From: JBJMHZ01 sp045807125
Lineage (GTDB): Bacteria; Actinomycetota; Actinomycetes; JAWWOL01
Assembly (NCBI GenBank): GCA_045807125.1
Contig: JBJMHZ010000042.1
Span: forward strand, 186,001 to 250,000
Direction of reading: 5' to 3'
DNA length: 64,000 nucleotides
In this document: in pieces, positions 1 to 7,668 of the stretch
How the letters are laid out: each line of letters begins with the position of its first letter
Numbering within the stretch: the first letter of the stretch is position 1
Notes under the pieces: generated by a model
Database searches by the model: none
The model's input: the letters and a program-made list of their open reading frames with translations, nothing else
What the model was told of the DNA's origin: nothing
Position numbers and translations under genes: made by a program

Positions 1-393
1 ATCCTTGCGGGTGCCGCATTGCGATGGGTAGACGGCCACCTTGTTCGCCGCCGCGTAGGCGGTGTCGGCGTCGACGCCGCGGCGGATGACGATGAACCCG
101 GTCGTGCCGCGCACCAGCGTCGTGAACGTGGTGTCGCTGCCGGGCTGCTTCTTCAGCCGCAGCGCTTGGCCGCTGAACGACGCCCTGCCCGGCGCAGCGG
201 TGTTGAACGTGGACGCGAGCGCGCTCGTGTCGACCGCCGCGGTGTCGGGCTGGAAGCCCTGCAAGCCGTCCGCAGTGAGGATGTGCGAGAGGTTCATGCC
301 GGCGGTGAGCTCCGCCACGGTGGGCGCGCCGAGGTTCGCGATGGTCGGCACCCAGTCGACCCGGGTGTTGCCGTCGACGAGGACGTGAGCCAT
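1..393 (-). CDS. Phage tail tube (major tail) protein, partial
   Basis: The first 131 residues are in the window and the C-terminus is cut by the left edge. The N-terminus carries the pattern seen in actinophage major tail proteins: VDWVPTIANLGAPTVAELTAG near residues 12-32, then a glycine-rich beta-type region and VIRRGVDADTAYAAANKV. Such proteins polymerise into the tube of non-contractile tails. A GGGAG ribosome site lies about 8 nt before the ATG at 393. Its place after the tail-terminator and connector genes fits. The family call rests on pattern recognition; position strongly supports it. Confidence 0.75.
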   Translation of the reverse strand, partial: MAHVLVDGNTRVDWVPTIANLGAPTVAELTAGMNLSHILTADGLQGFQPDTAAVDTSALASTFNTAAPGRASFSGQALRLKKQPGSDTTFTTLVRGTTGFIVIRRGVDADTAYAAANKVAVYPSQCGTRKD

Positions 394-456
394 GGTTCCA
401 CTCCCTGCGAGGGGTCGGGATGGGGGGCCGGGCGATCGCCGGAGAAGATGCCGCGG

Positions 457-738
457 TTACTCGCCGAGGATGGTCTTGCGCTTCTGACCGGCGCGCTCGG
501 CAGCGATGACGCGCTGCCGCTCCTCGTCGCTCGCCGACTCCAGGTAGGCCTGCACCTCGGCCACGCTGTAGCGGGCGGGGTCGAACAGGGCGGGGTCGAA
601 CAGGGCGGGGTCCGGGGGCGGCGCGTCCGTGGCGGGCGCCCAGCCCTTTTCCTTCCACAGCGGCACCGCTTGCACCGGGAAGTCGGCGCGACCGCCGGTG
701 ACGTCGTGGACGAGAGTGACGAACTCGGTGCGTGCCAT
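457..738 (-). CDS. Small phage protein with C-terminal SAP/LEM-like module
   Basis: 93 residues. The ATG at 738 is chosen because GAGGAG sits about 7 nt upstream; a longer in-frame start at 789 lacks this. The N-terminus (MARTEFVTLVHDVTGG) is followed by a hydrophilic part and a perfect three-fold FDPAL repeat. The last ~40 residues (YSVAEVQAYLESASDEERQR, then ERAGQKRKTILGE) resemble the C-terminus of the protein encoded at 2653-3159. That module looks like the short helical HeH/LEM or Rho-N fold often found on head-tail accessory proteins. Function is unknown; it lies between the tail-terminator and tail-tube genes. Confidence 0.7.
   Translation of the reverse strand: MARTEFVTLVHDVTGGRADFPVQAVPLWKEKGWAPATDAPPPDPALFDPALFDPARYSVAEVQAYLESASDEERQRVIAAERAGQKRKTILGE
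574..615. repeat. Short in-frame tandem repeat (15-nt unit, three copies)
   Basis: The unit gggtcgaacagggcg is repeated, giving FDPALFDPALFDPAR in the minus-strand protein encoded at 457-738. Copies are nearly identical at nucleotide level, which suggests recent slippage. The repeat sits in the linker just before the C-terminal helical module. Confidence 0.8.
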
Positions 739-754
739 GGCGGAAGCTCCTCGC

Positions 755-1162
755 TCAGGCGGGGACGGACGAGAGGCGGTAGATGTCAACGCCGTACATC
801 ACGGAGGGCTGCACGTCGTCGTCGCGGCGCGCCGGCTGGGAGTCATGCAGCCGGATCGGCCAGCAGTCGCGGCCTTCGATGTCGGGGGCGACGTCGAGCA
901 GGACGGCGCGCAGCGCGGCCCGGACCGCGTCGACCTGGTTGCGGTCCTCCCCGACGGCGGTGATCTGCGCGGTGACGTCCATCCGCTCGGTGCGCATGGT
1001 GAGCGACAGGAACTCGCCGGGCATGCCGAGGTCGACGTGCAGCACGCCGTAGGGCAGCGATGCGCCCGATGCGACCTTGCCGTCGTGCAGGTCGAGCGGA
1101 GGCTGCACCGTGGCGGCCCGGGCGAGCAGCCAGTCGGCGTACGGGTTGTCGGTCACCACCAC
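755..1162 (-). CDS. Phage tail terminator-like protein
   Basis: 135 residues, resembling the small tail-completion (tail terminator) proteins found between the HK97 gp10-like and tail-tube genes of siphoviruses. The pattern ADWLLARA, SLPYGVLHVDLGMPG and VDAVRAALRAVLL fits an alpha/beta protein of about this size. The start is one of three consecutive GTG codons at 1162-1154; the last forms a GTGA overlap with the stop of the gp10-like gene. These proteins form the ring that stops tail-tube growth and joins tail to head. No catalytic motif is expected. Confidence 0.6.
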   Translation of the reverse strand: MVVTDNPYADWLLARAATVQPPLDLHDGKVASGASLPYGVLHVDLGMPGEFLSLTMRTERMDVTAQITAVGEDRNQVDAVRAALRAVLLDVAPDIEGRDCWPIRLHDSQPARRDDDVQPSVMYGVDIYRLSSVPA

Positions 1163-1557
1163 CGCCCGACGGCGTCGGCGGTGGCCCGCTCGAACTCGGG
1201 CCCCTCGCGGTCCAGGGACGGGCCAAGGTGCGCGTCGGGGGCGTTGTTGCTGGTGCCGTACTCGAGGATGTTGCCCAGCGCGCCCTGCGGCTTGTCCTTG
1301 TCCGGGCCGATCTCCGCCTCAATGACGCCGGTGCGCAGCACGTCGCCCGGGGTGCCGTGGACGTCGAACCCGATGCTGGCCGGGTACTGCCTGACGTGCG
1401 GGCCGATGCCCCGCGCGATCGCGGCCGCGTCGTCCTTGACGTGGGCCGCGCTGGCCTTGACTGCGACGTACGCGGCGGCGCCGCTGCGCGGCCCGACCCG
1501 GCCGAGGTCAGCGGCCAGCTTGTTCAGCTCAGAGGCGTCCCACGAGACGGTGGTCAC
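1153..1557 (-). CDS. HK97 gp10-like head-tail protein
   Basis: 134 residues. Features typical of the HK97-gp10 family are present: a basic helix at the N-terminus (ASELNKLAADLGRV), AAAYVAVKASAAHVKDDAAA, and the late motif GNILEYGTSNNAPDAHLGPS, where EYGT and the following P are conserved. The GTG at 1557 has GAGGAG 6 nt upstream. The gene overlaps the upstream connector gene by 4 nt and the tail-terminator gene by the GTGA junction, so the connectors are translationally coupled. Role: joining head and tail. Confidence 0.8.
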   Translation of the reverse strand: MTTVSWDASELNKLAADLGRVGPRSGAAAYVAVKASAAHVKDDAAAIARGIGPHVRQYPASIGFDVHGTPGDVLRTGVIEAEIGPDKDKPQGALGNILEYGTSNNAPDAHLGPSLDREGPEFERATADAVGRWW

Positions 1558-1979
1558 GACTGCTCCTCGCACGTGAGCCGCCGGGCGGTGGCGTAGGTCT
1601 TGGCGAGGACGTCGCGGACGACCAGCTTCCGGCCCACCAGCTCGGGGTCGCCGGTCACCGAGTCGACCGCGGTCATGGTGACGATGTCGCCGACGCTGAC
1701 GCCCAGGGCGGTGATGGGCAGCTTGACGACGTGCGCCTTCTCGATGACCAGCCGCTCGCCGGCCTCGAGGTCGCGTGGCCGCTGCGTCTGCGCCTGCACT
1801 TGGCACTTCGCACCCGCCCCGGCCTCGTCCGGGTCGTCGTAGACCGTCGTGTAGGTCGGCACGTTCTTCCGCGTGGAAGGGTCGTACTCGGTGCCTGACT
1901 GCCGCTTCACGACGCACTTGTCGACCATCAGGCTCTCGGCGAGGCGCCGGCCGCGCAGGGTGGCCGCGGCGGCGCTCAC
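1554..1979 (-). CDS. Head closure protein (DUF6093-like)
   Basis: 141 residues. The order LMVDKCVVKRQSGTEYDP, then a short linker and AKCQVQAQTQRPRDLEAGE, VKLPITALGVSVGDIVTMT and VGRKLVVRDVLAKTYATARR is that of a small beta-barrel head-closure/stopper protein of actinophages, commonly placed in DUF6093. The GTG start at 1979 overlaps the stop of the adaptor gene (GTGA). Its position between an adaptor and a gp10-like gene is the classical connector order. Confidence 0.65.
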   Translation of the reverse strand: MSAAAATLRGRRLAESLMVDKCVVKRQSGTEYDPSTRKNVPTYTTVYDDPDEAGAGAKCQVQAQTQRPRDLEAGERLVIEKAHVVKLPITALGVSVGDIVTMTAVDSVTGDPELVGRKLVVRDVLAKTYATARRLTCEEQS

Positions 1980-2608
1980 GTCTGCATCTCCACGACGTCG
2001 ACCCCGCCGGCGTTGAACCGGCGGCGCAGCCAGTCGCGGGTCGCCTCGGGCAGCGTGACCGGAGAGACGATGTCGGCGCGGCGGGTCTCGGCGTAGTCGT
2101 CGATGCGGACCTGGGTGGCGTTGTGGTCGCCGTACTGGGCGCTCATCGATGCGGCGGCAAGGGAGCAGACGAGGTCGATGACGTCGGCGGGGCACTCGTC
2201 CAGGCCGTGGTCGTAGGTGACGGTCACTATCGCCGGAGGGGCGGGCAGCCCCCCGCCGAGCGTGCGAGCGTCGTAGTAGGCGCGGGTGATGTCCCCGATC
2301 GGGAACAGGCCGCCCTGCCAGCCGCCGTAGCGCCACAGCTGGTCGCCGACCTGCCGGTAGTCACCGACCGGGGAGTCGTCGATCGACACCCAGGCGATGG
2401 CCCGGACCGGCCCGCCGGGCAGGGTGAGCCACTCCTCGCCGAGGCCGGGGATGCGGACGGTGGACGTCGCCCGGGTGATCGGGCATTTGGCGGCGTCCCG
2501 CACCGCGGCGGAGGCCGCGGCCAGCGCGGCGAGCGAGCGCGCCTCGTTGCTGATGTCGATGCCGCGGGCGGAGAGGTCGGCCGTCGTGGCAAGCGGGTCG
2601 AGCGCCAC
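1976..2608 (-). CDS. Head-tail adaptor protein
   Basis: 210 residues. The protein begins MALDPLATTADLSARGID, typical of gp6/gp15-type adaptors, where an N-terminal helical region packs under the portal ring. It then contains ITRATSTVRIPGLGEEWLTLPGGPV and VTVTYDHGLDECPADVIDLV, the latter common in this family (alpha-helix after YxHG). It is translationally coupled to the DUF6093-like gene downstream. Upstream lies the accessory head gene, and the major capsid gene is one further. Expected location: head-tail interface of the virion. Confidence 0.75.
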   Translation of the reverse strand: MALDPLATTADLSARGIDISNEARSLAALAAASAAVRDAAKCPITRATSTVRIPGLGEEWLTLPGGPVRAIAWVSIDDSPVGDYRQVGDQLWRYGGWQGGLFPIGDITRAYYDARTLGGGLPAPPAIVTVTYDHGLDECPADVIDLVCSLAAASMSAQYGDHNATQVRIDDYAETRRADIVSPVTLPEATRDWLRRRFNAGGVDVVEMQT

Positions 2609-2652
2609 GACGGCCTCCCTCGATGCTCAGCGGGTGCAGCCCCCGGTGGGCC

Positions 2653-3159
2653 CTACTCGCCGACGAGCTGCTTGCGGGCCTTGCCGCTCTTCTCGGCCGA
2701 GAGGACCCGGGCCCGCTCGTCCTCGGTGGCGTCCGCCAGGTACTTCTGCACCTCGGCGACGGTGTGCTCGGCCGGGTCGTAGCCGGCCGCCGGGGTGGCC
2801 GAGCTGGCCGGGGGCGGCTGCTGCGCGATGCCGCCGCCGGAGGGCGGCGGGGGCGGCACGATGTCGCTGCCCACCGGCACGCCCTCCCGGACCTGCTGGA
2901 AGGCGTCGTCCGGCACCGGGGCGCCGGGCTCCGCGGGGGTGGGCGCCGGCTCGCCGATCGGCGCGGTGGCCGCGTCGACCTGGGGCGTGGGCGTCGGCGC
3001 GACGGAGTCGCCGTCGATGCCGTAGCCCTTGCGGCGGAAGTAGGCGAGGGCGGCCGCGTTGCCGCTGTCGACCTCGCCGACGCCCTTGCTGAACACGACG
3101 CCGGCGACCTCGCCCTGGAAGCCCTTGACGGGGGCAGTGATCTTGACGCTGCTGCTCAC
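2653..3159 (-). CDS. Head accessory protein with C-terminal SAP/LEM-like module
   Basis: 168 residues starting at GTG 3159, with GGAAGG about 9 nt upstream. Residues 1-50 form a compact domain (VKITAPVKGFQGEVAGVVFSKG, AALAYFRRKGYG) like those found just downstream of actinophage capsid genes. A proline/glycine-rich linker of about 70 residues follows. The last 40 residues (HTVAEVQKYLADATEDERAR, then EKSGKARKQLVGE) match the end of the small protein encoded at 457-738. The N-terminal part could be a capsid decoration or connector-associated domain; function is not established. Confidence 0.7.
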   Translation of the reverse strand: MSSSVKITAPVKGFQGEVAGVVFSKGVGEVDSGNAAALAYFRRKGYGIDGDSVAPTPTPQVDAATAPIGEPAPTPAEPGAPVPDDAFQQVREGVPVGSDIVPPPPPSGGGIAQQPPPASSATPAAGYDPAEHTVAEVQKYLADATEDERARVLSAEKSGKARKQLVGE

Positions 3160-3199
3160 GGCTGTTCACCTTCCGGTGCGGTGAGTGGAGGGGGCGAGC

Positions 3200-3236
3200 G
3201 GCGCGCCTCCGCTCCCGAAGAGGGCGGAGGCGCGCC
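3200..3236 (-). terminator. Stem-loop after the major capsid gene
   Basis: Thirteen bases, GGCGCGCCTCCGC, at 3200-3212 pair perfectly with 3224-3236 around an 11-nt loop, 7 nt beyond the capsid stop codon. No U-tract follows. In tailed phages such hairpins after the capsid gene often act as partial terminators or 3'-end stabilisers that keep capsid transcript above connector transcripts; here that role is inferred. Confidence 0.65.
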
Positions 3237-3243
3237 GGGCCGG

Positions 3244-4308
3244 CTACTTGACCTTGACGTTGCGCAGGACGGCGCAGGACTTCGTGTTGCGCAGCACGCC
3301 GGCCACCGGGCCCATCTCGATCTCGCCCGTCTTCACCGCGCCCGGGAGGTCCATCGGCGGCATGTAGGTCTGGACGAGCTCCCTGCCGGCCGGCGAGGCG
3401 CCGTGCAGCGAGTCCAGGCCGAACGACGCGGCGTACAGGTCGGTCAGGCCGGTGACGTTGCCGCCGGCGCCGCCGGCGTCGGGGTCGCGGGTCTCGATCG
3501 GGATGATCGGCCCGCTGCCGTCGTCCTTGTCGCCGAGGTCGATCAGCACCCACGACCCGTACATCTCGATCTCGCGGCCGAGGTCGTCCTTCTGGGCGGT
3601 GAACATGGCCGCCCAGCGGGCGAGAGCCCGGACGCGGGTGATCGACGTGGTGTTGCCGAGGATCGCCTTGACCCCGACCGGCAGCGCCCCCGCGGCCCCC
3701 AGGTCGCCGCCGCCCGTCTTGGACGGCACGATCCGCGACAGGAAGTCGTCGAGCGCGTCGAGCGCCGCGTGCGCCTTCGTCTGGTCGGTGATCGAGCCCA
3801 CCGTCCAGTTGAGGAAGCCGGTCGCCGTGCCCTCCGCGAGCGGCAGGTACTCGGTCGACTGGCCCACGAGGCTCTTGTCGAGGCCGTCGAAGCCGTTGGC
3901 GTCCACCGCCACGTCGCCGTTGATGAGCTCGTCCTGGAACCGCGTGCGGGTCGAGGTGAGCAGCTGGCTCATCTGGAACGTGATCTCGTTCGTCACGGCG
4001 GGGCCGAGCTGCGCGAGCGCCCGGTCGACCTGGAACGAGCCGCCAAGCGGCTTGAGGTCGACGGTCTTGCGCTCGCGGGAGGCCTGCGCAGGGACGAACT
4101 CGGCGTTGAACGCCCGGAACTGCGCGCCGCGCGCGGCGAGCAGCCGGGTGTAGCCGTAGGTCAGGCTGGCACCCCCGGTGCCGGGGGTGACCGTGTCGTC
4201 GAAGACGACCTGGTCGAGCAGCCAGCTGTAACGGCGCAGGTTGTCGATGACGGCGAAGTTGACGTCATCGTTGGTGTTCAACTGCGCCTGCGCGAGGGTG
4301 ACAGGCAT
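3244..4308 (-). CDS. Major capsid protein
   Basis: 354 residues, the usual size for an HK97-fold capsid protein without a fused protease. The start MPVTLAQAQLNTNDDVNFAV is the common opening of actinophage capsid proteins. It is followed by LLDQVVFDDTVTPGTGG, LTYGYTRLLAARGAQFRAFN, the Q-V-D segment GGSFQVDRALAQLG, and ITNEITFQMSQLL-type helices. The C-terminal half has VLIDLGDKDDGSGPIIPIET. The gene lies between the scaffold-like gene and the head-accessory gene. Product: the icosahedral shell subunit. Confidence 0.9.
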   Translation of the reverse strand: MPVTLAQAQLNTNDDVNFAVIDNLRRYSWLLDQVVFDDTVTPGTGGASLTYGYTRLLAARGAQFRAFNAEFVPAQASRERKTVDLKPLGGSFQVDRALAQLGPAVTNEITFQMSQLLTSTRTRFQDELINGDVAVDANGFDGLDKSLVGQSTEYLPLAEGTATGFLNWTVGSITDQTKAHAALDALDDFLSRIVPSKTGGGDLGAAGALPVGVKAILGNTTSITRVRALARWAAMFTAQKDDLGREIEMYGSWVLIDLGDKDDGSGPIIPIETRDPDAGGAGGNVTGLTDLYAASFGLDSLHGASPAGRELVQTYMPPMDLPGAVKTGEIEMGPVAGVLRNTKSCAVLRNVKVK

Positions 4309-4362
4309 CGCTGGGTTCTCCTACTCGCTGGGGCCGATGCGGGTCGCCCCGGCTGGGGCGGC

Positions 4363-5211
4363 CTACGTGCTGGGGCTGAGCCGTCCTGCGACGGCGTCGT
4401 GCAGACTGGCGGGACGGGCCGGCTTGCCGTCCTTGACCCCGCCGTCGGCGGAGCCCCGGGGACGCTTGCCTGAACCGTCCTTGCCGTCCTTGCCGTCGTC
4501 GCCCTTGCGGCCACTCTTGGCGAGGCTGGGCTTCTTCTCGAGCAGCTCGTCGAGCGCGTCGTCGATCGCCTCGACGTCGATCTCGGTGCCGTTGACGAAG
4601 TCGTCGACCTTGTTGCGGAGCAACGCGGCCGCGACCTCCGGGTCCTCGAACTTCGCCGCGGCGCGGGCCTCGACCTTGTCGAGCGCTCTGTCCTTGGCGG
4701 CGGTGGCGAGCGCCTCCTGGCGCGCCTCCTCGCGGATCTGCTCGACGTCGGGGGCATCGTCATCGGCGCCGCTGTCATCGTCGTTCCGCTGCTGCGACTT
4801 GCCGTCCTTGGCCGGCTTCTTCTTGCCGCCCTTGAGACGGTCTGCCTCGGCCTGGGCGCGCCGCGCCGCACGCTCGTTCTGCCGGCTCAGGCGCTTCCAC
4901 TTGGCTGCTTCGGCCTTCCAGTCCTTGCCGTCGTCGTCCTTGCCGTCGCCGTCGGCGTCGTCGTCGTCCTTGCCGTCGCCGTCGGCGTCGTCGTCGTCCT
5001 TGCCGTCGCCGTCGCCGTCGGCGTCGTCGTCGTCCTTGCCATCCTTGCCGTCCTCGTCGTCGTCCGGCGCCCCGCCGGCCATGACGGGCAGGCGGCTGCC
5101 GTCGCTGAAGAGATTCCAGTGGCGACCGTCCGTCTCGACCCGCTCACCGATGCAGGTCACTTCGTCGATCGAGCTGGCAGGGTTGACGTACTTGCGGATG
5201 GCGCTGCGCAT
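4363..5211 (-). CDS. Scaffold-like capsid assembly protein
   Basis: 282 residues; ATG at 5211 with GGGAGA upstream. A short N-terminal segment (MRSAIRKYVNPASSIDE) precedes a very acidic aspartate/lysine repeat at roughly residues 55-100. A charged, probably coiled-coil region follows (KAEAAKWKRLSRQNERAARR, REEARQEALATAAKDRALDK), then a basic C-terminus. Size, charge, coiled coil and position immediately before the capsid gene match phage scaffolding proteins, which direct shell assembly and leave before packaging. There is no visible protease motif. Confidence 0.8.
   Translation of the reverse strand: MRSAIRKYVNPASSIDEVTCIGERVETDGRHWNLFSDGSRLPVMAGGAPDDDEDGKDGKDDDDADGDGDGKDDDDADGDGKDDDDADGDGKDDDGKDWKAEAAKWKRLSRQNERAARRAQAEADRLKGGKKKPAKDGKSQQRNDDDSGADDDAPDVEQIREEARQEALATAAKDRALDKVEARAAAKFEDPEVAAALLRNKVDDFVNGTEIDVEAIDDALDELLEKKPSLAKSGRKGDDGKDGKDGSGKRPRGSADGGVKDGKPARPASLHDAVAGRLSPST
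4951..5040. repeat. 30-nt in-frame tandem repeat in the scaffold-like gene
   Basis: Two exact 30-nt units (4951-4980 and 4981-5010), then a 6-nt insertion and a third, shorter unit (5017-5040). They encode a DADGDGKDDD-type decapeptide on the minus strand. The whole block is made of GAC, GGC and AAG codons, so length variation by slippage would stay in frame. Confidence 0.85.
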
Positions 5212-5264
5212 GGTGTTCTCCCCTTGCGGGATAGGTGCTCGACGCCTTGCGCGCCGGGCGCTGG

Positions 5265-6164
5265 TCAGGTGAGGTAGCCGAACCGGTGGAGCAGCCGGAT
5301 CGCGTCGTCGCGGTCCGCGGCGTCGGCGTAGATCTGCTCGGGCATCAGCCGGAGCCGCCGGCCTGCCGCTTCGCGGGTCAGCAGCCGGTCCCCAGCAGCG
5401 GTCATGCCGCGGCGCGCGTTGACGACCCGGTTGATGTCGGCGCCGTCCCGGATGGCCCGGGCGCCGTCCTGGGTGAACAGGCGGTCCTGGTCTGCGGGAT
5501 GCAGCGAGTCGAAGTAGCGGCGTGGGTCGGTGCGCAGGTCGCCGGCGGCGCCCTCGTTCGCCGGGACGTGCACGCAGTCGCAGTGCGGATGCCGGTCGAA
5601 GCCGGTGTTCCAGCGGTACCACGCGCCCGCCAGGATCGCGCAGCGGCCGCAGGACGGGGGGTCGAGCATCCGCACGTAGCCGCCGACGTGCCGGCGCGCG
5701 GTGATGGCCACGCCGTCGGCGGTGCGACCGGCGTCCTGCACCTGCGTGCCTACGATCCGCAGCATCGACGCGAGGCCGGCGAGCATCGCGTCATCGACCC
5801 CGGCGCCGCCCGCGATCGCGACCTTGGCCGCGATGACCGGCTCGTACAGCAGCGACGCCAGCGGGCGCCCGTCCGAAGCGGTCCCGGAGAACGCGAGCGG
5901 GTCGACCTGGCCGGCCGCCGCCGGGTCGACGCCCTGCGCGGCGAGGACCGCAGCCGTGTAGTCGTCGGCCTGCCCGGCGGCGAGCGCCTGCCCCGCGCTC
6001 GTAATCAGCGCCACGCCGGGCCCGACCCGCGACCACGAGGCGTCGAGGTCGGCCGGGTCGAGCTCGCCCCACCAGGCCTGCACGGCGTCGGCGGTGCGGC
6101 GGGCGTTGGCCTGCTGCCGCAGGTAGTGCTCGCGCGCGACGTCGCGCGCGGTCAGCGTGGCCAT
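5265..6164 (-). CDS. Phage head morphogenesis (MuF-like minor capsid) protein
   Basis: 299 residues. The N-terminal half is helical (REHYLRQQANARRTADAVQ). The C-terminal part has the MuF/VG15-type core PSCGRCAILAGAWYRWNTGF followed by HPHCDCVHVP, a probable metal-binding CxxC...HxHCxC arrangement. It closes with a long basic helix (GMTAAGDRLLTREAAGRR). The gene sits directly after the portal gene, as MuF genes do. MuF proteins are injected or bind the portal and head interior. No toxin domain is fused to it. Confidence 0.85.
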   Translation of the reverse strand: MATLTARDVAREHYLRQQANARRTADAVQAWWGELDPADLDASWSRVGPGVALITSAGQALAAGQADDYTAAVLAAQGVDPAAAGQVDPLAFSGTASDGRPLASLLYEPVIAAKVAIAGGAGVDDAMLAGLASMLRIVGTQVQDAGRTADGVAITARRHVGGYVRMLDPPSCGRCAILAGAWYRWNTGFDRHPHCDCVHVPANEGAAGDLRTDPRRYFDSLHPADQDRLFTQDGARAIRDGADINRVVNARRGMTAAGDRLLTREAAGRRLRLMPEQIYADAADRDDAIRLLHRFGYLT

Positions 6165-6170
6165 GGTCGG

Positions 6171-7649
6171 TTACGGCATCGGGGCGGGCCCGGGCGGCCC
6201 GTCCTCGGGCTGCGGCTTCGGGCCGGCGATCAGCGCGGCGAGGTCGCCGCCGGCCACCCGGTTGGCCTGGCTCTGGAGCATGTTCATCACGCGGGTGACC
6301 TCCTCGGGCGGGAGGCCGTACCACTCGGCGAGCCACTCCAGCGGGAACCCGGCCGCCTTGAGCTTGACCAGCGCGTCGGTCTTCTGCGCGATCGACCGGT
6401 ACTGCGGGTCGCCCCACACCAGCGTGGCGCGCGCGATCGCCGCGGCGGTGTCGGTGTCGCCCTTGGCCAGCGCGAGCAGCTGGTGGATGCGGCGCATCGG
6501 CCGGTTGGTGTAGGTGATCCGCTCCCCGGTCTTTGCGACCAGGCCCGTCTCCGCAACGGTCAGCGCTTCCGCGTTGACGTTCTGCACCTTGCCGATCATG
6601 TAATGCGGCGGGGTGCGGGTCTGCGCGGAGACGTGCTCGACGGCTTGCTCGATGACCGCCGAGAACGGGTCGAGGTCCGCCGCCGACCAGGAGTCGATCT
6701 TCGCGTCCTTGTTGATGAGCCACAGGATGCGGTCCTGCATCAGCCGCTTGATGTCGAGCTTGCGCTTACCGACGACCTGCCCCTGGTCGTCCAGGACGGG
6801 AACCTCGGGGACGTCGGTGCCCAGCACGACTCGCTGCGGCAGGCTCGCGAAGTCCAGCGCGTTGAACAGGTACGCCCAGACCAAGTTGATCGCGTCCTGC
6901 ATCGCCTCGACGCCCGCGATGTCGCTGATCGGATCGTCGTCCAGCAACGTCATGTTGCGCAGCTCGACGAGCGCCACCATGCCCATCGGGTTCTCGAGCG
7001 GCCACTTGTCGTCGGTCTTCGGCTGCCGCGGCGCCCACCCGCCGCTGGCGGCCGAGCCGACGACGTACAGCCCCGAGGTCGTCTGGCCGCCGACCTGGGC
7101 CGTGCGCTGCCACTTCCACACCTCGTCCGGCGCGTAGAGCGTCGCGAACTCGGTGTTCTCGTCCCGCCAGGTCTTGAGCCCTGCGACCGGCCGTCCGGTG
7201 TCCGCGTCGTAGCCGACGATGCAGTGCGCCGGATGCTCCCACGTCAGCCGGGGCGTGTCCTCGTCGTCGGGGTTGCTCCACACGAGGGCGTACGCCTTGC
7301 CAGTGGTCAGCATCACCAGCAGTGCCTCGGACGAGCCGCCGTCCGCGTCGTTCTCCGTCCAGACCCGGCGCAGCTCGTCGTCGACGTCGCGCTGCTCCGC
7401 ATCCGGCAACCGCACGCCGAGGAAGTTCATCCGCTCGGACGGCGCCTGGGCGACCGGGGCGCACCAGTTGTCGGCGAAGCCCGTGTATCGCGACTGGAAC
7501 GCCTGCTGGAACTGCAGCGAGGCCATCCGCAGCGGGTGCTTGCCGCGGAAGTAGTCGAGGTGCCGACCGACCCGACGGGCCTGGCCCTTCTCACCGGTCA
7601 GACGGCGGTACAGCTTGTCCCGGAGGGCGACGGCGTCCGCGAGCTCCAC
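6171..7649 (-). CDS. Portal protein (SPP1 gp6-like family)
   Basis: 492 residues, normal for this family. Recognisable segments: the N-terminal helix ELADAVALRDKLYRRLTGEK, YFRGKHPLRMASLQFQQAF, NWCAPVAQAPSERMNFLGV, the central LLVMLTTGKAYALVW, and the C-terminal crown with LALAKGDTDTAAAIA and GLPPEEVTRVMNMLQSQ. The GTG start at 7649 has AAGGGGG upstream. The portal is the twelve-subunit ring through which DNA is packaged; the gene lies between the large terminase and the MuF-like gene as expected. Confidence 0.92.
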   Translation of the reverse strand: MELADAVALRDKLYRRLTGEKGQARRVGRHLDYFRGKHPLRMASLQFQQAFQSRYTGFADNWCAPVAQAPSERMNFLGVRLPDAEQRDVDDELRRVWTENDADGGSSEALLVMLTTGKAYALVWSNPDDEDTPRLTWEHPAHCIVGYDADTGRPVAGLKTWRDENTEFATLYAPDEVWKWQRTAQVGGQTTSGLYVVGSAASGGWAPRQPKTDDKWPLENPMGMVALVELRNMTLLDDDPISDIAGVEAMQDAINLVWAYLFNALDFASLPQRVVLGTDVPEVPVLDDQGQVVGKRKLDIKRLMQDRILWLINKDAKIDSWSAADLDPFSAVIEQAVEHVSAQTRTPPHYMIGKVQNVNAEALTVAETGLVAKTGERITYTNRPMRRIHQLLALAKGDTDTAAAIARATLVWGDPQYRSIAQKTDALVKLKAAGFPLEWLAEWYGLPPEEVTRVMNMLQSQANRVAGGDLAALIAGPKPQPEDGPPGPAPMP

Positions 7650-7668
7650 GCGGGTTGCCCCCTTCCGG

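Noticed and set aside
4951..5040. CRISPR array
   Set aside because: The repeats are contiguous, without spacers, and lie in frame inside the scaffold-like gene. No CRISPR array or cas gene was seen in the window.
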